Shown piece by piece: positions 5,745-6,650 of a stretch of DNA of 6,650 bases. This stretch comes from Pseudomonadota bacterium. GTDB taxonomy: Bacteria; Pseudomonadota; Gammaproteobacteria; Burkholderiales; Burkholderiaceae_D. The position numbers and the translations under genes are program-made. Positions within the stretch are counted from its first letter, which is position 1; every line of letters begins with the position of its first letter. The notes beneath the pieces are model-generated. The model saw nothing but the letters and a program-made list of their open reading frames with translations. It was not told the origin of the DNA and did not search any database. The stretch is from contig JAEZLB010000089.1 in the NCBI GenBank assembly GCA_023435945.1, forward strand, positions 1 through 6,650, in the 5' to 3' direction.

Positions 5745-6647
5745 ATGCAAGATCAATCTGACAGTAGTCCCCGAACTGCTGAAATCAAACCACATCGTTC
5801 GCTGTTCGAACGTTTAACCGCGCTAGTATCCCCCGAACCCGAGACCCGTGCTGAGCTGCTCAGCGTCCTTCAGGAGGCGCATGCTCGCAACCTGATTGAA
5901 GCCGATGCTTTGTCCATGATAGAAGGCGTGTTCCAGGTATCGGAGCTGGTGGCGCGCGACATTATGGTCCCGCGCTCGCAGGTCGACATGGTCGACATTA
6001 CCAAGCCCATTGAAGAATGGCTGCCCATGGTGCTGCAGACCGCCCATTCCCGTTTTCCCGCCTACGAAGGCGAACGCGACAAAGTTGTTGGCATACTGCT
6101 GGCCAAGGATTTGCTGCGCTATTACGCTGCAGATACGTTCAATGTGCGCGACATGCTGCGCCCCGCGACTTTCATCCCCGAATTCAAGCCTGTGAACGTG
6201 CTGCTACGCGACTTCCGCGCGACGCACAATCATATGGCGCTGGTCGTGGATGAGTACGGCGGCGTTTCCGGCATCGTCACCATCGAAGACGTGCTCGAGC
6301 AGATCGTCGGCGATATCGAAGATGAATACGATCTCGACGAAGAGGAAAACAACATCCTGAGAATCAAGGATGGCATGCAGGGACCTCGATGGCGCGTGCG
6401 GGCATTAACAGAACTGGAACAATTCAATGAAGAATTTGGCACCGAGTTCGAGGATCATGACGTCCACACCGTAGGCGGCCTAGTGGCTTGCCATCTGGGC
6501 CGCGTGCCGCGCAAGGGCGACCGCTTCGAGATCGGCAATCTCCAATTCTCGGTATTGCGCGCCGATGCCCGCCAGGTACATCTGCTGCTGGTGGAGCAAT
6601 TGCCGGAACCTGTCGTCCAGTCCACAGAATATACCAGTGAAGAGTAA
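5745..6647 (+). CDS. corC: CorC/YbeX-type CBS-domain protein, Mg/Co efflux-associated
   Basis: Soluble member of the CorC/HlyC family. In enterobacteria it is linked to CorA-dependent magnesium and cobalt efflux, and in the ybeZ-ybeY-ybeX gene order it has also been connected to ribosome metabolism. The 300-residue product has no membrane segments, unlike the larger CNNM-type (DUF21) relatives. After an acidic/helical N-terminus (about 1-68) come two CBS domains. The first runs about 72-125, starting with the RDIMVPRSQVDMVD signature. The second, about 138-192, ends with the diagnostic VVDEYGGVSGIVTIEDVLEQIVGDI. A C-terminal transporter-associated CorC_HlyC domain (about 207-286) includes TVGGLV and VPRKGDRFEIGNLQF. 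The length is close to E. coli YbeX (292). The ATG at 5745 follows the family start, without an obvious Shine-Dalgarno. The stop is complete 3 bases before the window end; the next gene in this order is usually lnt. Confidence 0.94.
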   Translation: MQDQSDSSPRTAEIKPHRSLFERLTALVSPEPETRAELLSVLQEAHARNLIEADALSMIEGVFQVSELVARDIMVPRSQVDMVDITKPIEEWLPMVLQTAHSRFPAYEGERDKVVGILLAKDLLRYYAADTFNVRDMLRPATFIPEFKPVNVLLRDFRATHNHMALVVDEYGGVSGIVTIEDVLEQIVGDIEDEYDLDEEENNILRIKDGMQGPRWRVRALTELEQFNEEFGTEFEDHDVHTVGGLVACHLGRVPRKGDRFEIGNLQFSVLRADARQVHLLLVEQLPEPVVQSTEYTSEE

Positions 6648-6650
6648 ACC

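Overview
The window reads as an ordinary chromosomal segment of a betaproteobacterium, most likely Burkholderiales and possibly Oxalobacteraceae (Herbaspirillum/Herminiimonas/Janthinobacterium-like). The reasons are moderately high GC with matching codon use throughout, a MiaB and PhoH of recognisable betaproteobacterial type, and the conserved gene order miaB-phoH(ybeZ)-ybeY-corC(ybeX). The genus is an inference from protein resemblance, not a measured placement. I see no mobile element, CRISPR array, tRNA, rRNA or phage gene.

Layout. (1) 33-389, plus strand: a short glutaredoxin-type arsenate reductase (ArsC) with all its catalytic residues but no other ars gene in view. (2) 390-759: a 370-base non-coding stretch with several inverted repeats, including a 28-base near-palindrome. 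(3) 760-1074, plus strand: a small uncharacterised, probably helical protein. (4) 1111-1143: a strong rho-independent terminator, nearly symmetrical, serving the converging genes on both sides. (5) 1160-2392, minus strand: a fold-type I (class V) PLP aminotransferase of the serine-pyruvate / alanine-glyoxylate family. (6) 2393-2788: a divergent regulatory region with a plausible sigma70 promoter in each direction and an inverted repeat over the aminotransferase promoter. (7) 2789-6647, plus strand: miaB, phoH, ybeY and corC, whose stop codon lies 3 bases before the window end. In this gene order the apolipoprotein N-acyltransferase gene lnt usually follows.

How the genes work together. The miaB-phoH-ybeY block links tRNA and rRNA maintenance: MiaB methylthiolates i6A37 of tRNAs, YbeY is a zinc endoribonuclease in 16S rRNA 3'-end maturation and ribosome quality control, and PhoH is a P-loop ATPase usually encoded beside it. 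CorC is a CBS-domain protein linked to Mg/Co homeostasis. phoH and ybeY overlap by 23 bases, suggesting coupled translation. A 129-base gap before corC leaves room for an additional promoter. The arsC gene, the small helical protein and the aminotransferase have no evident functional link to this block.

I found no convincing new system. The items most worth a second look are the hairpin-rich gap at 390-759, the unknown 104-residue protein, the inverted repeat on the aminotransferase promoter, and the scarcity of Shine-Dalgarno sequences.
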